Assembly: GCF_913778665.1 (NCBI RefSeq)
Contig: NZ_CAJYVQ010000008.1
Location: 434,001-498,000 of the forward strand
Length of the DNA: 64,000 nt
Source of the DNA: an uncultured Stenotrophomonas sp.
GTDB taxonomy: Bacteria > Pseudomonadota > Gammaproteobacteria > Xanthomonadales > Xanthomonadaceae
Direction: 5' to 3'
Position 1 is the stretch's first letter, and every line of letters begins with the position of its first letter. Below are positions 34,047-44,322 of this stretch, piece after piece. Under the pieces are notes generated by a model. That model ran no database searches and was not told where the DNA came from. It worked only from the letters and a program-made list of their open reading frames with translations. The position numbers were made by a program, and so were the translations under genes.

Positions 34047-35854
34047 TCTTCGATCCTCACTTCGCGCATCATGCCCGCTTCCATGTGGTACAGCAGATGG
34101 CAGTGGTAGGCCCAGCGGCCGAGGGCATCGGCGCGCACGCGGTAGCTGCGGCGGGTGCCGGGTGGCATGTCGATGGTGTGCTTGCGGACCTGGAATTCCT
34201 CCCGCGCGTTTTCCAGGTCGCTCCACACGCCGTGCAGGTGGATCGGGTGCTGCATCATGGTGTCGTTGACCAGCACGATGCGCATGCGCTCGCCGTAGTT
34301 CAGCCGAAGTGGCTCGGCGCTGGCGAAAGGGATCCCGTCGAACGACCAGGAGAATTTCTCCATGTGACCGGTCAGGTGCAACTCGACTTCGCGGCTGGGC
34401 TCGCGACCATCCGGGTCTTTGAAAAGGCTGCGCATCGCGCCGTAGGTCAGCACCTGGCGGCCGTTCTCGCGCAGGCCGATGCCGGGGTCGTCCAGCTTCG
34501 GCTCGGTGGCCGAGCTCTGCATGTCCACCAGCGGATTGTTGCGCTCGCTGGCCGGGTGCTTTGGCGCCTTGCTGGCGGCATCACCGCCGCCGTGCGCACC
34601 GTGTCCCATGCTGGCGCCGCAGCCGCCTTCCATGCCCTTCATCGCGGCCATGCCGTGGCCACCATGGCCACCCGCGCCCATGTCATGACCCATGTCGCTC
34701 ATCGTCAGCAGCGGGCGCGGGTCGCGTGCAGGGATCGGCGCCTGCAGGCCGTGGCGTACCGCCAGCGTGCCGGCGGCAAAGCCGGTGCGGCCCATGTCCT
34801 GGCAGAAGATGGTGAACGCGTCCTGGCCGCTGGGTTCGACCAGCACGTCGTAGGTTTCGGCCGGGGCGATGCGGAACTCGTCGATGCTGACCGGATGGAT
34901 GTACTGGCCGTCGGCGGCCACCACGGTCATCTTCAGGCCGGGGATGCGCACATCGAAGTAGGTCATCGAGGCGCCGTTGATGAAGCGCAGCAGCACCTTC
35001 TCGCCGCTGCGGAACAGCCCGGTCCAGTTGCCGGCCGGGGCGGTGCCGTTCATCAGGTAGGTGTAGGTGTGCGCATTGATGTCGGATATATCGGTGGGCG
35101 TCATCCGCATCCGGCCCCACATGCCGCGGTCGGACAGCGCGGCAGACCAGCCGTCGCGCTTCACGTCACGCAGGAAGTCCGGCAGGGTGCGCTTGTAGTA
35201 GTTGTCGTGCTCGGCGAGCTTCTTCATGCGCCGGAACAGCGCGCCCGGATCCATGTCGGTCCAGTCCGACAGCAGGATCACGTGTTCGCGGTCGTGGTGG
35301 TACGGCGCCGGTTCGGCCGGGTCGATGATCAGCGCGCCGTACAGGCCGGCCTGCTCCTGGAACATGGAGTGACTGTGATACCAGTAGGTGCCCGACTGCT
35401 TGAGGTCGAAGTGGTAGTGGTAGGTCTCGCCGGGGCCGATGCCGTTGAAACTCAGGCCGGGCACGCCGTCCATGTTGGCCGGCAGCAGGATGCCGTGCCA
35501 ATGGATCGAGGTCGGGTGGCGATCGAGCGTGTTGCGCACGAACAGATCCACGGTCTGGCCTTCGCGCCAGCGCAGGATCGGTGCCGGCAGCGATCCGTTG
35601 ACGGTGATCGCCGGGCGCGTGCGGCCGGTGAAGTTGGCCAGCGATTCGCCGATGGACAGTTCCAGGCGGGTATCGCTGAGTACGGCAGGGGCGCCGGCCA
35701 GGCGCGGGGTGGCGCGGGCGGCGGCCAGCGCGCGCTGCGGCACGCCGACGGCGGCGATGCCGGCAACCACGCCGCCGGCAGCCAGGCCTTGGACGAACAG
35801 GCGACGCGACGGCAGGGGCGGGGCGCCCGGGCCGGGGGGAATGCGGGTATTCAT
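34043..35854 (-). CDS. copA: Copper resistance multicopper oxidase CopA
   Basis: The 603-residue periplasmic oxidase converts Cu(I) to the less toxic Cu(II). A twin-arginine signal (SRRLFVQGLAAGG, residues 16-28) exports it folded. Copper ligands are in HWHG (118-121), YWYHSHS, HPIHLHG and HCHLLYHMEAGM near the C-terminus, so all three copper sites are complete. A Met/His-rich insertion (SDMGHDMGAGGHGGHGMAAM and more, about residues 385-425) adds Cu binding. It lies between copL upstream and copB downstream. Confidence 0.95.
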   Translation of the reverse strand: MNTRIPPGPGAPPLPSRRLFVQGLAAGGVVAGIAAVGVPQRALAAARATPRLAGAPAVLSDTRLELSIGESLANFTGRTRPAITVNGSLPAPILRWREGQTVDLFVRNTLDRHPTSIHWHGILLPANMDGVPGLSFNGIGPGETYHYHFDLKQSGTYWYHSHSMFQEQAGLYGALIIDPAEPAPYHHDREHVILLSDWTDMDPGALFRRMKKLAEHDNYYKRTLPDFLRDVKRDGWSAALSDRGMWGRMRMTPTDISDINAHTYTYLMNGTAPAGNWTGLFRSGEKVLLRFINGASMTYFDVRIPGLKMTVVAADGQYIHPVSIDEFRIAPAETYDVLVEPSGQDAFTIFCQDMGRTGFAAGTLAVRHGLQAPIPARDPRPLLTMSDMGHDMGAGGHGGHGMAAMKGMEGGCGASMGHGAHGGGDAASKAPKHPASERNNPLVDMQSSATEPKLDDPGIGLRENGRQVLTYGAMRSLFKDPDGREPSREVELHLTGHMEKFSWSFDGIPFASAEPLRLNYGERMRIVLVNDTMMQHPIHLHGVWSDLENAREEFQVRKHTIDMPPGTRRSYRVRADALGRWAYHCHLLYHMEAGMMREVRIEE

Positions 35855-35928
35855 GAGGTGACTCCAGACACGGAAAAACGCCGGCAGGCCGCCGGCTCCG
35901 GTGCGCAGCGCGCACAGTGCATGGGGAA

Positions 35929-36312
35929 TCAGCCGATGGGAGGGCGCGAAATCGGCGGCATCGGCGGCGCCGGGCGGCCAGTGGCCGGCATCGGCTGGGG
36001 GACCAGCGACAGGCCCGGGCCCGTCAGGTGCGGCAACGGCTGCACCACCAGCAGCGGGTGCTGCGCGCAGCTGCGCACGCAGTCCTTGATCTGGCAGTGG
36101 GCGTCGTGCGCGGGTGCCTTGGCCTGCGGGGCTTCATCGGCCTGCATGCCAGCGTGGTGATGGCAGTCGGCATCGCCGCCCTCAACGCTGGCCGCAACCG
36201 CGTGTGCCATCCGGCCCATGTCCTCGTGTCCGCTGGCCATGGCCGCGTTCAGCCCGTTGAGCAACAGGCTGAGCATGAGCACGACGCGGAGCAGGGTCGA
36301 GGCGAGGGACAT
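35929..36312 (-). CDS. copL: CopL-type copper regulatory protein
   Basis: The 127-residue protein has a hydrophobic N-terminus (LLRVVLMLSLLLNGLNAAMA) and a Cys/His-rich middle (DADCHHHAGMQ, HDAHCQIKDCVRSCAQH), then a Pro-rich tail. In Xanthomonas, copL directly precedes copAB and is needed for copper induction of them; whether the protein or its translation is the sensor is not settled. Position, size and composition match. The copA start is 74 bases downstream. Confidence 0.85.
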   Translation of the reverse strand: MSLASTLLRVVLMLSLLLNGLNAAMASGHEDMGRMAHAVAASVEGGDADCHHHAGMQADEAPQAKAPAHDAHCQIKDCVRSCAQHPLLVVQPLPHLTGPGLSLVPQPMPATGRPAPPMPPISRPPIG

Positions 36313-36388
36313 GGCGTCAATTTAGCCGCAAGTGCGCGCGGATGCACTTCTTGCTGAATGGACGGTTCAAGATTGGAGCGGCACCCAT

Positions 36389-36448
36389 GTGGAGCCGGGC
36401 CCACGCTCGGCTGCTTCTGCGCGAACAGCGGCCGAGCGTGGGCTCGTG
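36389..36448. repeat. Degenerate SMAG pair
   Basis: GTGGAGCCGGGCCCACGCTC continues GGCT, facing GCCGAGCGTGGGCTCG. The GTAG head has mutated to GTGG. The pair lies upstream of copL and downstream of recQ. Confidence 0.6.
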
Positions 36449-36508
36449 GGTGCCCGCGCGCCGTTGGGGGCATGCCAGGCGGGCGCGCAGCGCGGCACCG
36501 CGTTACCG

Positions 36509-38314
<1,806 letters not shown>

Positions 38315-38337
38315 CCGGCTAGTTTACCCCGGCGGGG

Positions 38338-38432
38338 GAGTCGGCAGGGCTGCGCCCTGCACCTGCTACGAGTCAGAGCAACGTCAACGTCAAAGGCGAC
38401 AGCCTGCTCTGGGCTGTCTGCTGGCTGGGCAC
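38338..38432 (-). repeat. Tail module of hairpin element C, upstream of recQ
   Basis: Read on the minus strand it runs GCCTTTGACGTTGACGTTGC, then GGTGCAGGGCGCAGCCCTGC, which folds, and then the recQ start. It is the same order as the tail modules at 11220, 38797, 56325 and 53308. Confidence 0.7.
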
Positions 38433-38526
38433 GGCGGTGTGGGCTTGCAGGACACGCCGTAAACCCATCCATGGGGGCTCGATGGCGCCATCCATGGCGC
38501 CAACCGTCCTGCAAGCCCACACCGCC
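38433..38526 (-). repeat. Conserved-core, variable-arm hairpin element, copy C (reversed)
   Basis: The arms 38433-38453 and 38506-38526 are exact inverted repeats over 21 bases (GGCGGTGTGGGCTTGCAGGA and C). The arm sequence is unrelated to that of copies A and B. The core, on the minus strand, holds an inner hairpin GGCGCCATGGATGGCGCC (38484-38501), then ATCGAGCCCCCATGGATGGG and TTTACGGCG. It lies back to back with copy B. Confidence 0.85.
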
Positions 38527-38560
38527 CCACCCCCGACAGATCGCCAGTGACGGTGGGGCC

Positions 38561-38645
38561 ATCCACGCGATGCGTGGATCAAAATCCATCGAAATCGAAT
38601 ATTTCGAGATCGAAACGAAAAGAGTCGAGCATGGCTCGGCTCTAC
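38561..38645. repeat. Two degenerate SMAG-type units
   Basis: ATCCACGCGATGCGTGGAT (38562-38580) is one hairpin. The second (38624-38645, GAGCATGGCTCGGCTCTAC) starts GTAGAGCCGAGCC on the minus strand. An A/T-rich patch between them contains repeated TCGAAAT and CGAAAC words. Confidence 0.65.
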
Positions 38646-38676
38646 AAGGGCAGGCAGGCCGCGGGAAACTGTCGAA

Positions 38677-38778
38677 GGCGGGGTGGGGCCGGTTGCGGGG
38701 GCGTGAGCGCCATGGATGGCGCGACCGAGCCTCCATGGACGGATTCACGGCGTCCCCCGCAACCGGACCCACCCCGCC
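38677..38778 (+). repeat. Conserved-core, variable-arm hairpin element, copy B
   Basis: The arms 38677-38701 and 38754-38778 match at 24 of 25 positions. The inner hairpin is GCGCCATGGATGGCGC (38707-38722), followed by GACCGAGCCTCCATGGACGG and ATTCACGGCG. The left boundary is preceded by CTGTCGAA, as in copy A. The arms are close to those of copy A but differ internally. Confidence 0.85.
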
Positions 38779-38796
38779 AACCCCACAGGAAGCCAG

Positions 38797-38880
38797 CTTT
38801 TGCTTCGGCCGTCGCTGTGGCAGTTGCCGTTGCCTGGGCCTCTGCGGGTGCAGGGCGCAGCCCTGCCGCCCCCCCAAAAA
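38797..38880 (+). repeat. Tail module of hairpin element B
   Basis: TTTTGCTTCGGCC, then GCAGTTGCCGTTGCC, then GGTGCAGGGCGCAGCCCTGC with an A-rich end. It runs into the 3' end of the Dps-like gene. The 570 bases from 38315 to 38884 contain no gene and are filled by copies C and B, their tails and the SMAG-type units. Confidence 0.7.
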
Positions 38881-38884
38881 ACCC

Positions 38885-39433
38885 TTACTGGAGCAGGGAA
38901 CGCAGCATCCAGGCGTACTTCTCGTGGGTCTGCAGGCGCTGGGTCATCAGATCCTCGGTCGGGGCGTCGTCACCCTTGGCGGCCACGTCCAGCACTTCAC
39001 GTGCCGTACGGCAGACCGCTTCGTTGGCGACCACCAACTGGCGTACCATTTCACGCCAGTCCGCACTGTCGGTCAGGCCCGGTTCCTCGGCGATCGAGGT
39101 CAGCGCAGCGAATTCCCGGTAGGAGCCCGGGGCATTGAAGCCCAGCGCGCGGATGCGCTCGGCCACGTCGTCCAGTGCCGCCCACTGCTCGGTGTACTGC
39201 GTTTCGAACATGGTGTGCAGCGAGTTGAACATCGACCCGGTCACGTTCCAGTGGAAGTTGTGCGTCTTCAGGTAGAGCGTGAACGCATCAGCCTGGAAGC
39301 GCGACAGACCGTCGGCGATCTTCTTGCGGTCGCCCTGGGTGATCCCGATATCGATGTTCGGCGCCGACGGTGCCGCCGCTGCAAGCTTCTGCTTGCCGGT
39401 CTTGGCCTTGGTCGTGCTCTTGGTCTTCGCCAT
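38885..39433 (-). CDS. dps: Dps-like ferritin (DNA-starvation/stationary-phase protection protein)
   Basis: Dps dodecamers oxidise and store iron and shield DNA under oxidative stress. ATG 39433, with AAGGAGGAACCCC before it, gives a 182-residue protein. A Lys/Thr/Ala-rich N-terminal tail (MAKTKSTTKAKTGKQKLAAA) that can bind DNA comes first. The ferritin-like body has the ferroxidase residues in KTHNFHWNVTGSMFNSLHTM (His) and DDVAERIRALG (Asp/Glu). It converges with the element-B tail and is divergent from hrpA. Confidence 0.92.
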   Translation of the reverse strand: MAKTKSTTKAKTGKQKLAAAAPSAPNIDIGITQGDRKKIADGLSRFQADAFTLYLKTHNFHWNVTGSMFNSLHTMFETQYTEQWAALDDVAERIRALGFNAPGSYREFAALTSIAEEPGLTDSADWREMVRQLVVANEAVCRTAREVLDVAAKGDDAPTEDLMTQRLQTHEKYAWMLRSLLQ

Positions 39434-39519
39434 GGGGTTCCTCCTTGTGGAATCGTTGGCCTTCACAATAAACCGGTCGTGATGACTGGTCGCTTTCAAA
39501 GTCTTGAACGAACCGATTG

Positions 39520-42500
39520 ATGAACTCTATCGATAAAAATCCATCGCCCCGCCTGCGCCAACAGCGCGCCGCCATCAACGGCGCCATGAGCCGCGACCGG
39601 GGCCGTTTGCTGGGAATGCTCTCGCGGTGCCAGGCCAAGCCACAGGATGCGGCACTGGCCGCCACCTTCGAGCAGGCCTTGCAGGCGTCGGTGCAGCGCC
39701 GGCAGGCGCGGGCGCAACAGCAGCCGTCCATTACTCTGGACCCGCAGCTGCCGATTGCGCGTGAAGCCGACGCGATCATCGAGCTGATCCGCGATCATCA
39801 GGTGGTGGTGATCGCCGGTGAAACCGGCTCGGGCAAGACCACCCAGCTGCCGAAACTGTGCCTGGCCGCAGGCCGTGGCCAGGCCGGCATGATCGGCTGC
39901 ACCCAGCCGCGACGGATTGCCGCACGTGCGGTGGCCAGCCGCGTGGCGCAGGAACTGCAGAGCGAACTGGGCCAGCTGGTCGGCTACCAGGTGCGCTTCA
40001 ACGACAAGGTCAGTGACGACAGCCGCATCAAGTTCATGACCGACGGCATCCTGCTGGCGGAGATCGCCAGCGACCGCTGGCTGTCGAACTACGACACGAT
40101 CATCGTCGACGAAGCGCACGAACGCAGCCTCAACATCGACTTCCTGCTGGGCTACCTGAAGCAGCTGTTGCGCAAGCGTCCGGACCTGAAGCTGATCGTG
40201 ACCTCGGCCACCATCGACACCGAGCGCTTCGCCCAGCATTTCGACAATGCGCCGGTGATCAGCGTTGAAGGCCGTACCTACCCGGTGGAAGTGCGCTACC
40301 GCGCGCTGGAAGGCGAGGGCGAAGACCAGGGCGAGCGCACGGTCAACGATGCCATCGTGTCGGCCATCGACGAGATCACCCGTCTTGATTCGCGCGGCGA
40401 CGTGCTGATCTTCCTGCCGGGCGAACGCGAGATCCGCGATGCGCACCAGTCGCTGGAGCGCCGCAAGTACCGAAATACCGAGGTGCTGCCGCTGTACGCG
40501 CGCCTGTCCAACCAGGACCAGGACCGCGTGTTCAACCCCGGCCCGAACCGGCGCATCGTGCTGGCCACCAACGTGGCCGAAACCTCGCTGACGGTGCCGC
40601 GCATCCGCTACGTGGTCGATCCGGGCTTCGCCCGCGTCAAGCGCTACAGCCCGCGCAACAAGCTGGACCGCCTGCACATCGAGCCGATCTCGCAGGCCAG
40701 CGCCAACCAGCGCAAGGGTCGCTGTGGCCGTATTGCCGAGGGCATCTGCTACCGCCTGTACGCCGAGGCCGATTTCCAGGCGCGGCCGGAGTTCACCGAT
40801 CCGGAAATCCGCCGCTCCAGCCTGGCCGGGGTGATCCTGCGAATGCTGCAGTTGGGCTTGGGCCGCATCGAGGAGTTTCCGTTCCTGGAAGCGCCGGACG
40901 AGCGTGCAGTGGCCGACGGCTGGCAGCAGCTGACCGAACTGGGTGCGATCGACGCCGAGCGGCGCATGACCACCATCGGCAAGCAGATGGCACGCCTGCC
41001 GGTGGACGTGAAGCTGGCGCGCATGCTGGTGGCCGCGCAGGCCGCCGGCTGCCTGCGGCCGATGCTGGTGATCGCCTCGTTCCTGGGCATCCAGGATCCG
41101 CGCGAACGCCCACCCGAAGCGCGCGGTGCGGCCGACAGCGCGCATGCGCAGTTTGCGGACAGCCGTTCCGAGTTCGTCGGCGTGCTGCGCCTGTGGGACG
41201 CCTACCGTCAGGCGCACGAAGACCTGACCCAATCCAAGCTGCGCGACTGGTGCGGCCGTCATTTCCTCGGTTTCCTGCGCATGCGCGAGTGGCGCGAGCT
41301 GCACCGCCAGCTGCGCCTGCTGTGCGAGGAGCTGGGCTGGAAGGAAGAAGCCAGTGATGCCTCGATGGCACCGCTGCTGGCTGGCAGCAGTGCACCGGTC
41401 CCGGCGCGTGATGATGCCGCCGCAGTGAAAGCCACCCGTGGCCAGCTGCACCGTGCCGCGCGCCTGGCCCGCGAGGGCAAGGCCGAAGCAGCGTCGGCGC
41501 CAGTGGCCGTGCGTGCACAGAAGGAACAGGCACCGGTGGGTGGCGGTTTCAGTGAGCGCGTGCGCGCGGCCGCCTACCAGACCCTGCATCGGGCGCTGGT
41601 GGCGGGCCTACCGACGCAGATCGGCCACCGCACCGAGAAGGGCGATTTCCAGGCGCCGCGCCAGCGTCGCTTCCTGCCATTCCCGGGTTCGGCGCTGTCA
41701 AAGCGGCCGCCGCCGTGGCTGCTGGTGGCCAACCTGCTGGATACGCAGAAGGTGTGGGGCATGACCCTGGCCGCGATCGAGCCGGACTGGGTGATCGCCG
41801 AGCTGCCGCACCTGCTGCTGCGCAAGCACTTCGACCCGCACTGGTCGCGCGCGCAGGGTCAGGTGCTGGCCTCCGAGCAGATCAGCCTGTTTGGCCTGGT
41901 GCTGGCACCGAAAAAGCCAGTGCACTACGGCCGCATCGAGCCGGGCGAAGCGCATGACATCTTCGTGCGCCAGGCGCTGGTGACTGGCGAGATCAACACC
42001 CGCGCCAGTTTCGTGGCCGACAACCAGAAGGTGCTGGAGATCGCCCGCGAGGAAGAAGCGAAGCTGCGTCGCGCCGGCATTGTTGCCGACGAGGACTGGC
42101 AGGCACGCTGGTACCTGGACCGGGTACCGCCGCAGATCCACTCGGCGGCGGGCCTGGATACCTGGTGGAAGGGCCTGGCACCGGAACAGCGCAAGACCCT
42201 GCACTGGTCGCTGGTCGATCTCTTGCCGGGTGAGGGCAGCGAGCAGGAACGCTACCCGAAGTATCTGCCCCTGGGCCAGGCGCGCCTGCCACTGCACTAC
42301 CGCTTCGAGCCGGGTGCCGATGATGACGGCGTGACCCTGGACGTGCCGCTGCACCTGCTCAATGCGCTGGACCCGGTGCAGCTGGGCTGGCTGGCGCCGG
42401 GCTTCGTCGCCGACAAGGCCTCGGCACTGATCCGCAGCCTGCCCAAGGCGATGCGCCGCAACTACGTGCCGGCGCCCGACTTCGGTCGTGCGTTCTTCGA

Positions 42501-43602
42501 GGCATTCCCGCAGCCCAGTGCCGATGCCATCACCGGCGAGCTGGCGCGTTTCCTCTCGCGCGCGACTGGTGCAACGGTGACCGCGCTCGATTTCGAGCCC
42601 GGTGCGATCGAGCCGCACCTGCACATGAACCTGCGCCTGCGCGACGAGCACGGCAAGGTGCTGGCGACCTCGCGTGACCTCGATGCGCTGCGTGCGAAAT
42701 TCGGCGGCCGTGCAGGTGATGCCTTCGCGGCGCGTGCCGGGCGCGAGATGGCGGCCGACGGCCTGCGCACCTTCCCGGCCACGCCGATTCCGCTGCAGGT
42801 GCCCGGCGAGGCCGGTGTGCCGGCCTACCCGGCGCTGCTGGATGAGGGCGACAGCGTGGCGCTGCGTATCTTCGCCGACCGCCAGCAGGCACAGGAGGCT
42901 CATCCGCTGGGTGTGCGCCGCTTGCTGGAAATTGCCCTGGCCGAGAAGGTCAAGCAGGCCCGCAAGCAGTTGCCGGTCGGTGCGAAGACCGGCCTGCTGT
43001 ACGCGGCGATCGAATCGCAGGAGCGCCTGCGTGGCGATCTGGTCGACGCGGCAATGAATGCGGTGCTGGTCGAGGGCCTGGATGAGATCCGCGATGCGCA
43101 GGCGTTCGAACAGCGCCGCGAGCATGCGGCCAAGGCGCTGTTCGGTGAGGCGATGTCGCGGCTGAAGCTGGCCGAGAGCATCCTGGCGCTGGTAGCAGAG
43201 TTGAAGCCGCTGCTGGAAGCGCCGCTGATGGGCTGGGCGCGCGGCAACCTGGATGACATGGAAGCGCAGCTGGCCGGGCTGATCCACCCTGGTTTCCTGC
43301 GCGATACACCGGCTGATGCGCTGGCGCAGTATCCGCGCTACCTGAAGGCGATGATCCTGCGCACCGAACGCGCCAAGCGCGATCCGCCCCGCGACCAGGC
43401 GCGCATGCTGGAACTGCATCCGTTCCTGGAGGCACTGCAGGTGGGCGAGCAGCAGGGCCTGCGCGAGCGGCCGCAGTGGCAGGCCTTGCGCTGGGATCTG
43501 GAAGAGCTGCGGGTGTCGCTGTTCGCGCAGGAACTGGGCGCACGCACCGGCATTTCGGCGAAGAAGCTGGCGCAGCGGGTGAGTGCATTGCGCCAGGCGT
43601 GA
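39520..43602 (+). CDS. hrpA: ATP-dependent RNA helicase HrpA
   Basis: This 1360-residue DEAH-box helicase has Walker A AGETGSGKTTQLPKL near residues 105-120, VDEAHERSLNIDFLLGYLK near 197, and SATIDTERFAQ. The helicase C-domain shows ATNVAETSLTVPRIRYVVD and QRKGRCGRIAEGICYRLY. An OB/HA2 region and the long C-terminal DUF3418 domain complete the large bacterial HrpA form. HrpA acts on mRNA and on stalled or collided ribosomes. A TTG codon directly precedes ATG 39520; the ATG is taken. Confidence 0.95.
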   Translation: MNSIDKNPSPRLRQQRAAINGAMSRDRGRLLGMLSRCQAKPQDAALAATFEQALQASVQRRQARAQQQPSITLDPQLPIAREADAIIELIRDHQVVVIAGETGSGKTTQLPKLCLAAGRGQAGMIGCTQPRRIAARAVASRVAQELQSELGQLVGYQVRFNDKVSDDSRIKFMTDGILLAEIASDRWLSNYDTIIVDEAHERSLNIDFLLGYLKQLLRKRPDLKLIVTSATIDTERFAQHFDNAPVISVEGRTYPVEVRYRALEGEGEDQGERTVNDAIVSAIDEITRLDSRGDVLIFLPGEREIRDAHQSLERRKYRNTEVLPLYARLSNQDQDRVFNPGPNRRIVLATNVAETSLTVPRIRYVVDPGFARVKRYSPRNKLDRLHIEPISQASANQRKGRCGRIAEGICYRLYAEADFQARPEFTDPEIRRSSLAGVILRMLQLGLGRIEEFPFLEAPDERAVADGWQQLTELGAIDAERRMTTIGKQMARLPVDVKLARMLVAAQAAGCLRPMLVIASFLGIQDPRERPPEARGAADSAHAQFADSRSEFVGVLRLWDAYRQAHEDLTQSKLRDWCGRHFLGFLRMREWRELHRQLRLLCEELGWKEEASDASMAPLLAGSSAPVPARDDAAAVKATRGQLHRAARLAREGKAEAASAPVAVRAQKEQAPVGGGFSERVRAAAYQTLHRALVAGLPTQIGHRTEKGDFQAPRQRRFLPFPGSALSKRPPPWLLVANLLDTQKVWGMTLAAIEPDWVIAELPHLLLRKHFDPHWSRAQGQVLASEQISLFGLVLAPKKPVHYGRIEPGEAHDIFVRQALVTGEINTRASFVADNQKVLEIAREEEAKLRRAGIVADEDWQARWYLDRVPPQIHSAAGLDTWWKGLAPEQRKTLHWSLVDLLPGEGSEQERYPKYLPLGQARLPLHYRFEPGADDDGVTLDVPLHLLNALDPVQLGWLAPGFVADKASALIRSLPKAMRRNYVPAPDFGRAFFEAFPQPSADAITGELARFLSRATGATVTALDFEPGAIEPHLHMNLRLRDEHGKVLATSRDLDALRAKFGGRAGDAFAARAGREMAADGLRTFPATPIPLQVPGEAGVPAYPALLDEGDSVALRIFADRQQAQEAHPLGVRRLLEIALAEKVKQARKQLPVGAKTGLLYAAIESQERLRGDLVDAAMNAVLVEGLDEIRDAQAFEQRREHAAKALFGEAMSRLKLAESILALVAELKPLLEAPLMGWARGNLDDMEAQLAGLIHPGFLRDTPADALAQYPRYLKAMILRTERAKRDPPRDQARMLELHPFLEALQVGEQQGLRERPQWQALRWDLEELRVSLFAQELGARTGISAKKLAQRVSALRQA

Positions 43603-43612
43603 ATGTGATGCG

Positions 43613-43640
43613 GTAGAGCCGGGCATGGGCTCGGCTCTAC
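43613..43640. repeat. SMAG hairpin
   Basis: GTAGAGCCGGGCATGGGCTC continues GGCTCTAC, with GTAG on both strands. It sits between the convergent hrpA and 43657 genes. Confidence 0.8.
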
Positions 43641-43656
43641 AGGTAAAGCCGCGGCG

Positions 43657-44193
43657 CTACTTGGAGCGGCGCACCTTTGGCTGCGCGTTGACGCCTTCCA
43701 CCTTCATGTACCACACGCCCATCACGCCGGGCTTGATGCTGACCTTGGGCGACTGCTTGCGCACACCGACCACGCTGGTGCTGTCGGTCTGCTCCCACTC
43801 CTGGCCGTTGTCCAGCACGTAGACACGACCCTTGCCGAAGCCGCGGAACTCGCCCTGCAGCGCGCCGGTGATCGGCTCGCTGCTGCCGAAGTCGAAGAAG
43901 CCGCGGTTCTTCACGATCACTTCCTGACGTCCCTGCTCGCGGGCTTCCTCGCGCACTGCGGCCACGGCCTGGGTGGTGGCCGCCTCGACCTTGCCCTGCA
44001 GCCAGTGGTTGAGCGTGGCCAGTTCCTGCGCGCTCAGCTTGTCCAGGCCGGCCGCCTTGAACTCGGCCGGCGACATCTGCTGCTGCAGGTCGCCATCGAC
44101 CACGCGCTGGGCCAGCGCAGGCGCGGACAGGGACAGCAGCAGCGCGGCGCAGGCCAGCAGCCGTGGGCGGAAACGTGGGGTGATCGAGGGCAT
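43657..44193 (-). CDS. Hypothetical secreted protein
   Basis: From ATG 44193 (GGAGAG upstream) the 178-residue precursor has a signal peptide (RPRLLACAALLLSLSAPALA, cleaved before QRVVDG). A helical part (QQQMSPAEFKAAGLDKLSAQ) follows, then a beta-rich C-terminal part (ITGALQGEFRGFGKGRVYVL, QEWEQTDSTSVVG). Similar proteins occur widely in Xanthomonadaceae, as I remember, without assigned function. It is divergent from relA. Confidence 0.78.
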   Translation of the reverse strand: MPSITPRFRPRLLACAALLLSLSAPALAQRVVDGDLQQQMSPAEFKAAGLDKLSAQELATLNHWLQGKVEAATTQAVAAVREEAREQGRQEVIVKNRGFFDFGSSEPITGALQGEFRGFGKGRVYVLDNGQEWEQTDSTSVVGVRKQSPKVSIKPGVMGVWYMKVEGVNAQPKVRRSK

Positions 44194-44322
44194 GGCGGAA
44201 CTCTCCTGGGTTTGCCCGCGAGTGTAGCGGCATGTGCTGATGCCCGGCGATGCACTCACAGCGATTGTCCCTGAACGGTGCCGGCGCTAGTGTAGGGGCC
44301 TCTGTCTTGCCTGCTCGATGCT

